This document shows positions 18,911 to 29,083 of a DNA stretch of 64,000 bases, piece after piece. The position numbers were made by a program, and so were the translations under genes. Origin of the DNA: Nitrosomonadales bacterium (lineage in GTDB: Bacteria; Pseudomonadota; Gammaproteobacteria; Burkholderiales; Gallionellaceae); the NCBI GenBank assembly GCA_016177795.1, contig JACOUM010000007.1, positions 240,370-304,369 on the forward strand, written 5' to 3'. The notes beneath the pieces are model-generated. The model saw only the letters and a list, made by a program, of their open reading frames with translations. It made no database searches and was not told the origin of the DNA. Each line of letters starts with the position of its first letter. Positions within the stretch are counted from its first letter, which is position 1.

Positions 18911-19474
18911 TCAGGATGATGTATCAAAAGACTCCTTCAGCACCACCTGTTCCACCATCACACTTTCCCTGCCGTCGCCCAGCCACACCTGCCCATCCTG
19001 AATAGTGCACTGTAGCTGCATGTTGCGCTGCGCCAGCGCGGCCATGGCACGCGTGCCTTGCTGCGGCAGATTGATCACGCTGAGGTTTTTCTGGCGTGCA
19101 AACTGGCTGCTGTTTTGCGCGAACCACATCTCGGCTGTGCGCCCGCCGTAGCAGTACACCACAACCTGATTGGCGCGTCCGCACGCCTTGCGAACAAGTT
19201 TCTCATCGGGCAGGCCGACGTCTATCCACAACTCGATGGCACCGGTCAGGTCTTTCTGCCAGATATCCGCCTCATCATCTGCGGTCATGCCCTGGCCGAA
19301 CTCCAGATATTCACTGGCATGCAGGGCAAAAGCCAGCAGACGCACCATCATGCGCTCATCGGTTTCCGAGGGATGGCGCGCGAGCGTCAGCGCATGGTCC
19401 CGGTAATAGTGCCGCTCCATGTCCGCGATTTGCAGACTGGCTTTGCAGATGGTTGCCTTGATGGCCATGTACAT
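18911..19474 (-). CDS. yaeQ: YaeQ family protein
   Basis: A 187-residue YaeQ, a cytoplasmic protein with a restriction-endonuclease-like (PD-(D/E)xK) fold and no settled function. Characteristic segments are DMERHYYRDHALTLARHPSE, RLLAFALHA, LTGAIELWIDVGLPDEK and RANQVVVYCYGG. Length agrees with the family (about 180). It lies 6 bases downstream of arfB on the same strand, so the two are cotranscribed. Confidence 0.93.
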   Translation of the reverse strand: MYMAIKATICKASLQIADMERHYYRDHALTLARHPSETDERMMVRLLAFALHASEYLEFGQGMTADDEADIWQKDLTGAIELWIDVGLPDEKLVRKACGRANQVVVYCYGGRTAEMWFAQNSSQFARQKNLSVINLPQQGTRAMAALAQRNMQLQCTIQDGQVWLGDGRESVMVEQVVLKESFDTSS

Positions 19475-19480
19475 TAAGTC

Positions 19481-19894
19481 CTATTCGGTCACTCTGCCGC
19501 GCAAACTCTTGATCGCGCCGCGCCTGGCTTTGCTGTCCATTCTTTTTCTCTGTGAACTGCGCGTTGGTTTGGTAGGGCGACGCATGGCCGGCAGCACCGC
19601 AATACCCTGCACCAATTCTTTCAGGCGTCGCAACGCCTCGCCGCGATTCATTTCCTGGCTGCGAAATTGCTGCGCCTTGATGATGATCACACCGTCCTTG
19701 GTGATGCGCTGATCGCGCAATTCGAGCAGCCGCGCCTTGAATTCATCAGGCAAGGAGGACGCGGCAATGTCAAAGCGCAGGTGCATTGCGCTGGAAACCT
19801 TGTTGACATTCTGCCCGCCGGCTCCCTGCGCGCGCACCGCAGTCAGCTCAATCTCGTGGTCGGGAATGTTTACGTTGTGGGAGATGTACAGCAT
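19481..19894 (-). CDS. arfB: Alternative ribosome-rescue factor B (peptidyl-tRNA hydrolase)
   Basis: A 137-residue stand-alone release-factor-like hydrolase (ArfB/YaeJ) that frees peptides from ribosomes stalled without a stop codon. The catalytic GGQ is at 26-28 in RAQGAGGQNVNKVSSA. The C-terminal basic tail (KPTRSSQRKRMDSKARRG), needed to occupy the empty mRNA channel, is intact. Cotranscribed with yaeQ. Confidence 0.94.
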   Translation of the reverse strand: MLYISHNVNIPDHEIELTAVRAQGAGGQNVNKVSSAMHLRFDIAASSLPDEFKARLLELRDQRITKDGVIIIKAQQFRSQEMNRGEALRRLKELVQGIAVLPAMRRPTKPTRSSQRKRMDSKARRGAIKSLRGRVTE

Positions 19895-20072
19895 GTGCGA
19901 TTCATCTTGCGACGATTATTTTGTACCCTTAATAAACGCCGGCGGCAGTATGCAGCATCAATCAGTGAACCACCCCTGGAGCACCACCGGCTTCAAGCCG
20001 CACCGGTTACCGGCTGGCCGCCGCATGACGAACGATACGGCCAGATACTGTTGATCCGGCGCTGTCCGGCAT

Positions 20073-20216
20073 TCAGCTTTTTTCCGGCAAGACGGCAGTT
20101 TCCGTAACCGGAGGAGTTTCGGCGGGAGCCATTTTCTTTAGCGCCTTCTCTGCCTTCTGTCTTTTCTTCTCCAGCTCCCGTTTACGTTTTTCAAACTGAT
20201 AATTTGGCTTCAACAT
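20073..20216 (-). CDS. Small charged coiled-coil protein, 47 aa, hypothetical
   Basis: A short gene read on the minus strand, starting at the ATG at 20216-20214 and ending at TGA 20075-20073. The product begins MLKPNYQFEKRKRELEKKRQ and is dominated by Lys/Arg/Glu heptads (residues 8-28), then a Pro/Thr-rich tail (TPPVTETAVLPEK). A good Shine-Dalgarno (AAAGGA) lies 5 bases before the ATG. I recall similar short proteins starting MLKPN-F-EKR in betaproteobacteria, but have no function for them. It is separated from ubiD by 140 bases. Confidence 0.7.
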   Translation of the reverse strand: MLKPNYQFEKRKRELEKKRQKAEKALKKMAPAETPPVTETAVLPEKS

Positions 20217-20358
20217 TTATCCTTTCATTGGTAGTGATGCAGACGATATCCCCGTTCATAATGCCATCGTCATTCGTTGTTATGCAATAAACCTGATCCT
20301 TTCGCCGTACAGGGTCGCTTATGCAACAAGGCTGATATTGGCCAAAATATCCCTCAGA

Positions 20359-21834
20359 TCAAGCATGAATTAACAACCCCAACTCGTTCCACATCGCATC
20401 CACCCTTGCCTTTACCGCTGCATCCATCACAATCGGCGTGCCCCATTCGCGCTGCGTCTCGCCCGGCCATTTGTTGGTGGCGTCCAGTCCCATCTTGCCG
20501 CCGAGGCCGGACACCGGGCTGGCGAAATCGAGGTAGTCGATCGGAGTGTTTTCCACCAGCAGCGTGTCGCGTACCGGATCGACGCGCGTGGTGATCGCCC
20601 AGACGACTTCTTTCCAGTCGCGCACGTCGATGTCGTCGTCCACCACGATAATGAACTTGGTGTACATGAACTGGCGCAAAAAACTCCAGATGCCGAACAT
20701 CACGCGCTTGGCATGGCCGGCGTATTGTTTCCTGATACTGACCACCGCCATGCGATACGAGCAGCCTTCCGGCGGCAGATAGAAATCCACGATCTCGGGG
20801 AACTGCTTCTGCAGCAACGGCACGAACACCTCGTTGAGCGCCACGCCGAGCATCGCCGGTTCGTCGGGCGGTTTGCCGGTGTAGGTGGAGTGGTAGATCG
20901 GGTCAGAGCGCATGGTGATGCGCTCGATGGTGAACACCGGAAATTTGTCCTGCTCGTTGTAGTATCCGGTATGGTCGCCATACGGCCCTTCCAGCGCTGT
21001 CTCGCCGGGATGGATCGCACCCTCCAGCACGATCTCGGCGGAGGCGGGCACTTGCAGATCGCTGCCGATGCACTTCACCAGCTCGGTCTTGCTGCCGCGC
21101 AGCAGCCCGGCGAACTGGTATTCGGACAGGGTATCAGGCACCGGCGTGACCGCAGCCAGAATCGTGGCCGGATCGGCGCCGATCACCACCGCGACGGGAA
21201 ACGGCTGCCCCGGGTGCTTCTCGCAATGGTCGCGAAAATCCAGCGCGCCGCCGCGATGCGCCAGCCAGCGCATGATGACCTTATTCGGCGCCATCACCTG
21301 CTGACGGTAGATGCCGAGATTCTGGCGCGGCTTGTTCGGGCCTCTGGTCACTACCAGTCCCCAGGTGATGAGCGGCGCGATGTCGCCCGGCCAGCAGTGT
21401 TGTATCGGCAGTTTAGAGAGATCGACATCCGCACCTTCCCATACCACTTCCTGGCAAGGCGCCGAGGACACCAGCCTGGGCGGCATGGTGAGCACCTGCT
21501 TGAGCACCGGCCATTTTTCCCAAGCATCCTTCAGCCCCCTGGGCGGCTCCGGTTCTTTCAGGAAGGCGAGCAGCCTGCCGACTTCGCGCAACGCCTGCGT
21601 GCTCTCCTGGCCCATGCCCAGCGCCACGCGGCGCGGCGTGCCAAACAGGTTGGCGAGTACGGGAATGCTGTGCCCGGCCGGATGTTCAAACAGCAGCGCC
21701 GGCCCCTGCGCGCGCAGCACCCGGTCGCAGATTTCGGTCATTTCCAGATGCGGCGAAACCGGCGCGGTCACACGCCTGAGTTCACCGAGCTTTTCCAGTT
21801 GCGCGATGAAATCGCGCAGGTCACGGTATTTCAT
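20359..21834 (-). CDS. ubiD: 4-hydroxy-3-polyprenylbenzoate decarboxylase
   Basis: A 491-residue UbiD, the prenylated-FMN-dependent decarboxylase of ubiquinone biosynthesis. [21 protein letters not shown] at the start, the [10 protein letters not shown] prFMN-binding region, [25 protein letters not shown] and the C-terminal [17 protein letters not shown] are all diagnostic. Length is as expected. It is divergent from hemA. The partner prenyltransferase UbiX, which supplies the cofactor, is not in this window. Confidence 0.96.
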   Translation of the reverse strand: MKYRDLRDFIAQLEKLGELRRVTAPVSPHLEMTEICDRVLRAQGPALLFEHPAGHSIPVLANLFGTPRRVALGMGQESTQALREVGRLLAFLKEPEPPRGLKDAWEKWPVLKQVLTMPPRLVSSAPCQEVVWEGADVDLSKLPIQHCWPGDIAPLITWGLVVTRGPNKPRQNLGIYRQQVMAPNKVIMRWLAHRGGALDFRDHCEKHPGQPFPVAVVIGADPATILAAVTPVPDTLSEYQFAGLLRGSKTELVKCIGSDLQVPASAEIVLEGAIHPGETALEGPYGDHTGYYNEQDKFPVFTIERITMRSDPIYHSTYTGKPPDEPAMLGVALNEVFVPLLQKQFPEIVDFYLPPEGCSYRMAVVSIRKQYAGHAKRVMFGIWSFLRQFMYTKFIIVVDDDIDVRDWKEVVWAITTRVDPVRDTLLVENTPIDYLDFASPVSGLGGKMGLDATNKWPGETQREWGTPIVMDAAVKARVDAMWNELGLLIHA

Positions 21835-22006
21835 TGTTTGCCCTCCCGCATCGCCGCCTTCATGGCCTTCCGCGCGATGCCCCGATCAATGTAATGCGCA
21901 GGCGCACATTCTATGCGACTTGTCCGAATCGCGCCGGATAGTATTGCGCCGCCGTTGATACTATAATTCGCCACCTTTTTAATCTGTTCGTCTGTCGGGA
22001 ACCAGG

Positions 22007-23260
22007 ATGCAGCTGTTCGCCTTTGGCATTAACCATCAAACCGCGCCGCTTGCCGTGCGCGAACAAGTCGCGTTCAATGCGGACGGGCTGGAGAGCGCGC
22101 TGCGCGATCTGGTGGGCAACGGCGCGGCCAAAGAGGCGGCGATCCTGTCCACCTGCAACCGCACCGAGATGTACTGCAATGCCGCGCAACCCGAGCATGC
22201 CATCGACTGGCTGGCGCAGTATCATCACCTGCCGCGCAAGGACATCGACCCCTATCTCTACACGCTGCCGCGCGAGCAGGCGGTGAAGCACTCGTTCCGT
22301 GTCGCCAGCGGACTGGATTCGATGGTGCTGGGCGAGCCGCAGATTCTCGGACAGATGAAACTGGCGGTGCGCCAGGCCGAAGAGGCCGGCACACTGGGAT
22401 TTTTGCTGCACAAATTGTTCCAGCGCACTTTTTCAGTCGCCAAGGACGTGCGCACGCAAACCGAGATCGGCGCGAACCTGGTGTCGATGGCCGCGGCGGC
22501 GGTGCGCCTGGCCGAGCGGATTTTCCCGAGCATTTCCGAGCAAAGCGTGCTGTTTATCGGCGCGGGCGAGATGATCGAACTCAACGCGGTGCATTTTGCG
22601 GCGCGCTCGCCCAAACATATCACCGTCGCCAACCGCACGCTGGATCGCGCGCATGTGCTGGCGCGGCGCATCAGCGGCCATGCGATTACGCTGAACGAAT
22701 TGCCGGAGCAGCTTGCGCATCACGACATCATCATCACCTGTACCGCCAGCCCGCTGCCGATCCTCGGCAAGGGCATGGTGGAGCGCGCGCTCAAGGCGCG
22801 CAAGCATCGCCCGCTGTTCATTGTCGATCTGGCCGTACCGCGCGACGTGGAAGCGGAAGTCGCCGAGCTGGACGACGTGTTCCTGTACACCGTGGACGAT
22901 ATCGCCGAAGTGGTGAAGGACGGTCTCGATGCGCGGCAGAGCGCGGTGCGGGAAGCCGAGGTCATCATCGATTCCGGCGTGGCGGATTTCGTCCATTGGA
23001 TGGAATCGCGCGAGGTCGTGCCGACCATCCGTGCGTTGCGCGACCATGCCGAGCGCAACCGCCGCCACGAAATGGAAAAAGCCCTGCGCCTGCTGGCCAG
23101 GGGCGAAAACCCGGAAAAAGTGCTGGACGCGATGAGCAGCGGCCTGACCAACAAATTCCTGCACGCGCCGACCCACGCGCTGAATCAGGTGCATAGCGAT
23201 GACCGCGAGGCGTTCCTCGACGTGATCCATCGCCTCTACCACCTCCACCCGGAAGAATGA
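22007..23260 (+). CDS. hemA: Glutamyl-tRNA reductase
   Basis: A 417-residue HemA, the first committed step of C5 tetrapyrrole synthesis (glutamyl-tRNA to glutamate-1-semialdehyde, NADPH). The nucleophilic Cys50 sits in [35 protein letters not shown] and the NADPH-domain [15 protein letters not shown] follow, and a C-terminal dimerisation helix completes it. The stop overlaps the prfA start as ATGA, giving the conserved hemA-prfA-prmC order. A 7-bp inverted repeat (ATAGTAT/ATACTAT, 21938-21964) lies just upstream and may be regulatory. Confidence 0.97.
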   Translation: MQLFAFGINHQTAPLAVREQVAFNADGLESALRDLVGNGAAKEAAILSTCNRTEMYCNAAQPEHAIDWLAQYHHLPRKDIDPYLYTLPREQAVKHSFRVASGLDSMVLGEPQILGQMKLAVRQAEEAGTLGFLLHKLFQRTFSVAKDVRTQTEIGANLVSMAAAAVRLAERIFPSISEQSVLFIGAGEMIELNAVHFAARSPKHITVANRTLDRAHVLARRISGHAITLNELPEQLAHHDIIITCTASPLPILGKGMVERALKARKHRPLFIVDLAVPRDVEAEVAELDDVFLYTVDDIAEVVKDGLDARQSAVREAEVIIDSGVADFVHWMESREVVPTIRALRDHAERNRRHEMEKALRLLARGENPEKVLDAMSSGLTNKFLHAPTHALNQVHSDDREAFLDVIHRLYHLHPEE

Positions 23261-24342
23261 AACCCAATATCGCCGCCAGACTCGCTCAGCTGAGCGAGCG
23301 CTTGCACGAAGTCGACCAGCTGCTGAGCACCGAAGAAGCCACCAAGGACATGGATACGTTCCGCAAACTCAGCCGCGAGCGCGCCGAGCTGGAGCCGGTG
23401 GTGTCGCTGTACCATGCCTACCAGACCTGCGAAGCCGACATCGAGACCGCGCGGGAAATGGCCGCCGACCCGGAGATGAAGGAATTCGCGCAGGCCGAGA
23501 TCGAGCAAGGCGAGGCACGCCTCGCGCAACTTGACGGCGAGCTGCAGAAGCAGTTGCTGCCCAAGGACCCCAACGACGAGCGCGGCGTGTTCCTCGAAGT
23601 GCGCGCCGGCACCGGCGGTGACGAGGCGGCGCTGTTCGCCGGCGACCTGTTCCGCATGTATGCGCGCTTCGCCGAGCGCAAACGCTGGCAGGTCGAGGTC
23701 ATCTCGGAGAGCCCCGGCGAAATGGGCGGCCACAAGGAAATTATCGCGCGCATCGCCGGACAGGGCGCGTATTCGGTGCTGAAGTTCGAATCCGGCGCGC
23801 ATCGCGTGCAACGCGTCCCCGCCACCGAGACGCAGGGCCGCGTGCATACCTCGGCCTGCACCGTGGCGGTGATGCCGGAGGTGGACGAGGTTGACGAAGT
23901 CGTGCTGAACCCCGCCGATTTGCGCATCGACACGTTTCGCGCCAGCGGCGCGGGCGGCCAGCATATCAACAAGACCGATTCGGCAGTGCGCATCACTCAC
24001 TTGCCGACTGGCGTCGTGGTCGAGTGCCAGGATGGCCGCTCGCAGCACCAGAACAAGGCGCAGGCGATGCGCGTGCTGGCGGCGCGCATCATGGACACCC
24101 AGGTGCGCGAGCAAAACGCCAAGATTGCTGCCGAACGCAAGTCGCTGGTCGGCAGCGGCGACCGCTCCGAGCGCATCCGCACCTACAACTTCCCGCAAGG
24201 CCGCGTCACCGACCACCGCATCAACCTCACGCTGTACAAGATGGACGCGATCATGGACGGCGACATCGGAGAACTCACCGGCGCGCTGATGGCCGAACAT
24301 CAGGCTGAGCAGCTTGCCGCGATGGCGGAAGATGCCACCTAG
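23257..24342 (+). CDS. prfA: Peptide chain release factor 1
   Basis: A 361-residue RF1 that recognises UAA and UAG. The codon-recognition tripeptide PAT is at 188-190 and the catalytic GGQ at 233-235 in [18 protein letters not shown]. It overlaps hemA by 4 bases and prmC by 11, so all three are coupled. PrmC, encoded next, methylates the GGQ glutamine. Confidence 0.98.
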   Translation: MKPNIAARLAQLSERLHEVDQLLSTEEATKDMDTFRKLSRERAELEPVVSLYHAYQTCEADIETAREMAADPEMKEFAQAEIEQGEARLAQLDGELQKQLLPKDPNDERGVFLEVRAGTGGDEAALFAGDLFRMYARFAERKRWQVEVISESPGEMGGHKEIIARIAGQGAYSVLKFESGAHRVQRVPATETQGRVHTSACTVAVMPEVDEVDEVVLNPADLRIDTFRASGAGGQHINKTDSAVRITHLPTGVVVECQDGRSQHQNKAQAMRVLAARIMDTQVREQNAKIAAERKSLVGSGDRSERIRTYNFPQGRVTDHRINLTLYKMDAIMDGDIGELTGALMAEHQAEQLAAMAEDAT

Positions 24343-25186
24343 CCTCGCAGAAACTTTCCGCAACGATAGTAAGCGACTGGAAGCCGCGCTCGGGCTGGAT
24401 GCCGGCAGCGCGCGCATCGAGGTGCAATGCCTGCTGCAAGTTGTATTGCAGGTGAACCGCGCCCATTTGCTCACCCACCCCGAACAGATTCTCAACGCCG
24501 AGCAGCAGGCGCATTTCACAGCGCTGTTCGAGCGGCGCTTAAGCGGCGAACCCATTGCGTACATTCTGGGTGAGCGCGAATTCTACGGGCTGAATTTCAG
24601 GGTGACGCCCGCGACTTTGATCCCGCGATCCGACACCGAATTGCTGGTCGAGCTGGCGTTGCAGCACATCCCGCCTCGCAGCGCATTTCGCGTGCTCGAC
24701 CTGGGCACCGGCAGCGGCGCGCTTGCGCTGTCAATCGCCCATGCGCGGCCGGAGGCGGAAGTGACGGCGGTGGATGCGTCTCCAGAAGCATTGGACGTGG
24801 CACGGGAGAATGCACAGCGCTTGAACATCGCCAACGTGCGCCTGCTGCAGAGCGACTGGTTCTCCGCGCTGGGTGGCGAACGCTACGATCTGATCGTCTC
24901 CAACCCGCCCTACATCGCCGAAGGCGACGCGCATCTGGCGCAGGGAGACCTGCGCTTCGAGCCGCGCGCCGCGCTGGCTTCTGGCGCGGACGGGCTGGAC
25001 GACATCCGCCGCATCGTCGCGGGCGCGAAGCAGCATCTCAATGCCGATGGCTGGCTGCTGTTTGAGCACGGCTACGACCAGGCTGAACGGGCGCGCGAAT
25101 TGCTGCGGCAAAACGGGTACTCCGGAGTATTTTCGGCATGCGACCTGTCTGGCATCGAACGGGTAAGCGGCGGGATGATCTCCTGA
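24332..25186 (+). CDS. prmC: Release factor glutamine methyltransferase
   Basis: A 284-residue SAM-dependent methyltransferase that N5-methylates the glutamine of the GGQ motif in RF1/RF2. The N-terminal helical domain includes [21 protein letters not shown] binding is at [10 protein letters not shown] (121-130) and the catalytic NPPY at 191-194. The ATG at 24332 (inside the prfA end) is favoured over an upstream in-frame TTG at 24314. Last gene before the glycine riboswitch. Confidence 0.95.
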   Translation: MPPSLAETFRNDSKRLEAALGLDAGSARIEVQCLLQVVLQVNRAHLLTHPEQILNAEQQAHFTALFERRLSGEPIAYILGEREFYGLNFRVTPATLIPRSDTELLVELALQHIPPRSAFRVLDLGTGSGALALSIAHARPEAEVTAVDASPEALDVARENAQRLNIANVRLLQSDWFSALGGERYDLIVSNPPYIAEGDAHLAQGDLRFEPRAALASGADGLDDIRRIVAGAKQHLNADGWLLFEHGYDQAERARELLRQNGYSGVFSACDLSGIERVSGGMIS

Positions 25187-25194
25187 CAGATTGT

Positions 25195-25223
25195 TTGTCA
25201 GCCCCCGGCCTTTCCGGCATAAT
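25195..25223 (+). promoter_or_regulatory. Sigma70 promoter of the gcv operon
   Basis: TTGTCA at 25195-25200, a 17-base spacer, then CATAAT at 25218-25223 gives 5/6 matches at both hexamers. Transcription would start about 10-15 bases before the riboswitch, after the prmC stop codon. Confidence 0.75.
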
Positions 25224-25239
25224 TCGCTCCGCCGTTCAG

Positions 25240-25422
25240 ACCCATGGGAGAGCGTGTCAGTCGTTTCAGCGACCCTGACACCGCCGAAGGCGCAACACCC
25301 GTAACCGCTCAGGCATAAGGAACCATGGGGACAGGCAAATCTGGAGAGCGCCGCTTCTAGCGGCCACCGAAGGGGCACACAACGCGAGTTGTAATCTCTC
25401 AGGTACCGAGGACAGATGGGGG
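25240..25422 (+). promoter_or_regulatory. Tandem glycine riboswitch (two gcvT-type aptamers)
   Basis: Two aptamers with the conserved gcvT-motif core lie in series. Aptamer 1 (about 25243-25332) has GGGAGAG, CCGAAGGCGCAA, CTCAGGC and AAGGAACC-type linker bases. Aptamer 2 (about 25334-25422) has CTGGAGAG, CACCGAAGGGG, CTCTCAGGTACCGAGGACAG. The short linker between them is typical. In known systems glycine binding turns on gcv expression. A strong terminator directly follows, so control is probably at transcription termination. It sits 45 bases ahead of gcvT, matching its expected target. Confidence 0.95.
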
Positions 25423-25449
25423 CGAGGCCATGTGGCCTCGCCCTTTTTT
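25420..25449 (+). terminator. Riboswitch-controlled intrinsic terminator before gcvT
   Basis: A perfect 10-bp stem (GGGCGAGGCC, 25420-25429, with GGCCTCGCCC, 25434-25443), an ATGT tetraloop and six Ts form a textbook terminator. Its left arm abuts the 3' end of aptamer 2, consistent with a ligand-dependent switch between reading through and stopping. Confidence 0.88.
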
Positions 25450-25466
25450 ATTCACTGAAAGCAGAC

Positions 25467-26555
25467 ATGACTCTCAAGACGACTCCTTTGAATGCGGCAC
25501 ACCGCGCGATGGGTGCGAAGATGGTGGACTTCGGCGGCTGGGACATGCCGGTAAACTACGGTTCGCAGATCGACGAGCACCACCAGGTACGCAACGATTG
25601 CGGCATGTTCGACGTGTGCCACATGCGTGTAGTGGACGCGAAAGGCGACGGCGTGCGCGCCTTCCTGCGCCACCTGCTGGCGAACAACGCCGACAAGCTG
25701 ACCACCCCCGGCAAGGCGCTGTATTCCGCCATGCTGCGTCCGGACGGCGGCGTGATCGACGACCTCATCATCTACTTCATGAACGAACGGTGGTTCCGCA
25801 TCGTGGTGAACGCGGGCACGGCGGACAAGGATATCGCCTGGATGAAGGAACAAGCTGCCGTGCATGCGCCGGGTCTGACGATCACCTCGCGCGACGACCT
25901 GGCAATGGTCGCGGTGCAGGGGCCGAACGCGCGCGCCAAGGTGTGGCAGGTTCTTCCGCAAACGAAGGCCGCGACCGAGGGGCTGGTGAATTTTCAGGCT
26001 GCCGATTGCGGCGACTATTTCATCGCGCGCACCGGCTACACCGGCGAGGATGGCTTCGAAGTCATGCTGCCGAAAGAGAAAGTGGAGGAATTCTGGTACG
26101 CACTGAACAGGGCGGGCGTGCCGCCCATTGGCCTCGGTGCGCGCGACACCTTGCGCCTCGAAGCCGGCATGAACCTCTACGGGCAGGATATGGACGAGAG
26201 CGTGGACCCGCTGGAATCCGGCCTTGGCTGGACGGTGGACCTGAAGAACGAGCGCGATTTCATCGGCAAGGCGACGCTGCTCGCCAACCCACCGACGCGC
26301 AAGCTGGTCGGGCTGGTGCTGCTGGACCGCGGCGTGCTGCGCGGCCACCAGAAGGTGCACACCGCGCACGGCGATGGCGAGATCACCAGCGGCAGTTTTT
26401 CGCCGACCCTGAACCAGTCGATCGCGCTGGCGCGCGTACCCAAGGACGTGCAGGTCGGCGACCAGGTGCAGGTGGCAATTCGCGATAAAATGCTCGCGGC
26501 GAAGGTGGTGAAGTATCCGTTCGCGCGCAATGGCAAAGCAGTAGTTAGTCTCTAA
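25467..26555 (+). CDS. gcvT: Aminomethyltransferase (glycine cleavage T protein)
   Basis: A 362-residue T protein that transfers the aminomethyl carbon from lipoyl-GcvH to tetrahydrofolate, releasing ammonia. [26 protein letters not shown] at the start, [39 protein letters not shown] and [10 protein letters not shown] are family hallmarks. The ATG at 25467 is chosen because longer frames would start inside the riboswitch terminator. The T protein heads the gcvT-gcvH-gcvPA-tpx-gcvPB series. Confidence 0.97.
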   Translation: MTLKTTPLNAAHRAMGAKMVDFGGWDMPVNYGSQIDEHHQVRNDCGMFDVCHMRVVDAKGDGVRAFLRHLLANNADKLTTPGKALYSAMLRPDGGVIDDLIIYFMNERWFRIVVNAGTADKDIAWMKEQAAVHAPGLTITSRDDLAMVAVQGPNARAKVWQVLPQTKAATEGLVNFQAADCGDYFIARTGYTGEDGFEVMLPKEKVEEFWYALNRAGVPPIGLGARDTLRLEAGMNLYGQDMDESVDPLESGLGWTVDLKNERDFIGKATLLANPPTRKLVGLVLLDRGVLRGHQKVHTAHGDGEITSGSFSPTLNQSIALARVPKDVQVGDQVQVAIRDKMLAAKVVKYPFARNGKAVVSL

Positions 26556-26624
26556 GCCGTTAGCGGTTAGTTAAAAACCGCGCAGCGACAACATCAACTA
26601 ACGACTAGCGACTAACGTCTAACA
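26556..26624. repeat. TAACGACTAGCGACTAACG repeat, copy 1 (gcvT-gcvH spacer)
   Basis: The 83-base gcvT-gcvH spacer contains the 29-base block at 26596-26624 (AACTAACGACTAGCGACTAA and 9 more bases), identical to one at 27089-27117 in the next spacer. Upstream GTTAGCGGTTAGTTAA at 26559 can pair with it to form a hairpin. It ends 4 bases before the gcvH Shine-Dalgarno. Confidence 0.8.
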
Positions 26625-26638
26625 ACCAGGAGATTCAA

Positions 26639-27028
26639 ATGAGCAACCCGAGCAATCTGAAATACACCGCCTCCCACGAATGGGTCAGAACCGAAGCCGA
26701 CGGCACCATCAGCATCGGCATCACCCAGCACGCGCAGGAACTGCTGGGCGACATGGTGTTTGTCGAAAATCCGGCAGTCGGGCGCAAGCTCAAGGCCAAG
26801 GAAGAATGCGCGGTGGTGGAATCGGTCAAGGCCGCCGCCGACGTCTATGCGCCGGTGAATGGCGAAGTGACGGCGGTGAACAGCGAGCTGGACAGTGCCC
26901 CGGAAGCCATCAACGCCGATCCTTACGCCGCATGGATATTCAGGATGAAACCGGACAATGCGGCGGATGTCGCTGCGCTGATGGATGCCACGGCGTATCA
27001 GGCCGTCGTGGACAGCGAAGCCCACTAG
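26639..27028 (+). CDS. gcvH: Glycine cleavage system H protein
   Basis: A 129-residue lipoyl carrier that shuttles the aminomethyl group between the P, T and L proteins. YTASHEWV at the start, [16 protein letters not shown], and the lipoylated Lys64 in [21 protein letters not shown] are intact. A CAGGAG Shine-Dalgarno precedes the ATG by 6 bases. Confidence 0.98.
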   Translation: MSNPSNLKYTASHEWVRTEADGTISIGITQHAQELLGDMVFVENPAVGRKLKAKEECAVVESVKAAADVYAPVNGEVTAVNSELDSAPEAINADPYAAWIFRMKPDNAADVAALMDATAYQAVVDSEAH

Positions 27029-27033
27029 AAACA

Positions 27034-27117
27034 GTCGTTAGTTGGTAGCCGTTAGTCGCTAGTTGGCGTTGTCCGCTACGCGGGTTTTAACTAACGACTA
27101 GCGACTAACGTCTAACA
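27034..27117. repeat. TAACGACTAGCGACTAACG repeat, copy 2 (gcvH-gcvPA spacer)
   Basis: The gcvH-gcvPA spacer holds CGTTAGTTGG and GTTAGTCGCTAGTTGG on the left (27036-27065) and the 29-base block identical to copy 1 on the right (27089-27117), in inverted orientation to each other. The transcript can therefore fold into a long stem ending just before the gcvPA Shine-Dalgarno. Confidence 0.8.
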
Positions 27118-27130
27118 TCCCGGAGATTTT

Positions 27131-28483
27131 ATGCCCTTCATTCCCCACACCGAACAGGATATTCAAGCCATGCTCACCAGCATCGGCGCAACAAATATCG
27201 ATGAACTGTTCGACGAAATCCCCGCCGCGCTGAAAAGCGGCAAACTGAGCGCCATCGGCGACGGGCTGAACGAGATGCAGATCGCGCGCCTGATGCACGA
27301 GCGCGCCGCGCAGGACGTCCAGCCGCTCAACTTCATCGGCGCGGGCGCCTACGAGCACCATATCCCCGCCGCAGTGTGGGAGATCGCCACGCGCGGCGAG
27401 TATTACACCGCCTATACGCCCTACCAGGCCGAGGCCAGCCAAGGCACATTGCAAACGCTCTACGAATATCAGACCATGATCGCGTCGCTGACCGGCATGG
27501 ATGCGTCCAACGCCAGCCTGTACGACGGCGCATCCGGTTTGGCCGAAGCGATTCTGATGGCGGTCCGTTCACATAAATCCTCGCGCCGCGTGCTGCTGCC
27601 CGCCAGCGTCAGTCCGCTGTACCGCAGCGTGGCGCGCAGTATCGTCAGATTGCAGAACATCGAGCTGGTGGAAATTCCGTTCGATACCGCAACCGGCACC
27701 ACCGACCTCAACGCCTTGCAACAGCACGCCGGCAGCGACATCGCCGCGCTGATCATCCCGCAGCCGAATTTTTTCGGTGCGCTGGAAGATGTCGATGCGC
27801 TGGCCGACTGGGCGCACGCGCAGGGTGCCTTGGCCATCGGACTGGTCAACCCGATCTCACTGGCACTATTGAAAGCGCCGGGCAACTGGGGCGCAAAAGG
27901 GGCGGACATCGCGGTGGGCGACGGCCAGCCGCTCGGCGCGCCGCTGTCCAGCGGCGGTCCGTATTTCGGCTTCATGTGCTGCAAGCAGGCGCTGGTGCGC
28001 CAGATGCCGGGACGCATCATCGGCCGCACCGTCGATCTGAACGGCAAGCCGGGTTTCACGCTGACGCTGCAGGCACGCGAGCAGCACATCCGCCGCGCCA
28101 AGGCGACTTCCAATATCTGCAGCAATCAGGGGCTGATGGTGGCTGCGGCGACCATCCACATGGCGCTGTTAGGCAGCGACGGATTGCGCCGTGCCGCCGC
28201 GGCATCGCACGCCAACACACAGGCGCTTGCGGTGCAGGCAAGCGGCGTACCCGGCGTGAAGCGCCTGTTCAGTGCGCCGCACTTCCATGAGATGGTGTTG
28301 CATTTGCCGAAATCTTCCGCCAAAGTGCTGGTGAGCATGGCCGATCAGGGCATTTCGGGCGGCTACGACCTGAAACCGCACTACCCGCAACTGGGCAACG
28401 CGATCCTGGTATGCGCCACCGAAACCAAGACCAATGAGGATATTCAACGCTATGTGGCGGCGTTACGCCACGCACTTCACTGA
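27131..28483 (+). CDS. gcvPA: Glycine dehydrogenase (decarboxylating) subunit 1
   Basis: A 450-residue N-terminal-half P protein. In this organism the PLP-dependent glycine decarboxylase is split into two subunits, of which this lacks the PLP lysine. [17 protein letters not shown] at the start, [39 protein letters not shown] and [15 protein letters not shown] are diagnostic. Start ATG follows a CCGGAG Shine-Dalgarno. The stop codon TGA is part of a 19-bp tandem repeat. Confidence 0.97.
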   Translation: MPFIPHTEQDIQAMLTSIGATNIDELFDEIPAALKSGKLSAIGDGLNEMQIARLMHERAAQDVQPLNFIGAGAYEHHIPAAVWEIATRGEYYTAYTPYQAEASQGTLQTLYEYQTMIASLTGMDASNASLYDGASGLAEAILMAVRSHKSSRRVLLPASVSPLYRSVARSIVRLQNIELVEIPFDTATGTTDLNALQQHAGSDIAALIIPQPNFFGALEDVDALADWAHAQGALAIGLVNPISLALLKAPGNWGAKGADIAVGDGQPLGAPLSSGGPYFGFMCCKQALVRQMPGRIIGRTVDLNGKPGFTLTLQAREQHIRRAKATSNICSNQGLMVAAATIHMALLGSDGLRRAAAASHANTQALAVQASGVPGVKRLFSAPHFHEMVLHLPKSSAKVLVSMADQGISGGYDLKPHYPQLGNAILVCATETKTNEDIQRYVAALRHALH

Positions 28484-28551
28484 CTTCACCAGGTTTCACT
28501 GACTTCACCAAGTTTCACTGACTTCACCAGGTTTCACTAACTTCACCAGGG
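28476..28551 (+). repeat. 19-bp tandem repeat, four units (gcvPA-tpx spacer)
   Basis: Four head-to-tail units TTCACTGACTTCACCAGGT at 28476, 28495, 28514 and 28533 with one or two substitutions in units 2 and 4. Unit 1 contains the gcvPA stop codon; unit 4 grades into the GGGAG Shine-Dalgarno of tpx. Because the unit is 19 bp, copy number changes would alter the spacer but not the gcvPA protein end. Confidence 0.9.
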
Positions 28552-28559
28552 AGAACAAC

Positions 28560-29069
28560 ATGGCACACAGTACGACACTCGGCGGCAACCCCGTGCAACT
28601 GAACGGCAACTTCCCCAAGGCAGGACAAACTGCAGCGGAATTTTCGCTGGTGAACAAGGATCTGCAGGACATCACGCTGGCCAGCTTCGGCAACAAGCGC
28701 AAGGTGCTGAACATCGTGCCGAGCCTGGACACGGCAACCTGCGCGGCCTCCGAACGGCGCTTCAACCAGGTTGCAAGCACGCTGGACAATGCCGTGGTAA
28801 TCACCATCTCCGCCGACCTGCCGTTCGCCCAGTCGCGTTTCTGCGCCAGCGAAGGCCTGAGCAACGTGGTCAACCTGTCGCTGATGCGCGGCCGCGAGTT
28901 CCTGCGCAACTACGGCGTGGAAATCGCCAGCGGCGTGCTGGTCGGACTGGCCACGCGCGCGGTGATCGTGCTGGATGGCAACAACGTGGTGCGCTACACG
29001 GAGCTGGTCAGCGAGATCAAGAACGAACCGAATTACGATGCGGCGCTGGCGGCACTGAAGGCCATTTGA
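28560..29069 (+). CDS. tpx: Thiol peroxidase (Tpx, atypical 2-Cys peroxiredoxin)
   Basis: A 169-residue thioredoxin-dependent lipid hydroperoxide peroxidase. [24 protein letters not shown] at the N-terminus, the peroxidatic Cys in [18 protein letters not shown] and the resolving Cys in [13 protein letters not shown] match E. coli Tpx. It lies inside the gcv operon between gcvPA and gcvPB, an unusual position. The shared direction and lack of a visible promoter or terminator suggest cotranscription with the glycine cleavage genes. Confidence 0.95.
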   Translation: MAHSTTLGGNPVQLNGNFPKAGQTAAEFSLVNKDLQDITLASFGNKRKVLNIVPSLDTATCAASERRFNQVASTLDNAVVITISADLPFAQSRFCASEGLSNVVNLSLMRGREFLRNYGVEIASGVLVGLATRAVIVLDGNNVVRYTELVSEIKNEPNYDAALAALKAI

Positions 29070-29083
29070 AAGAAATCACTGCG

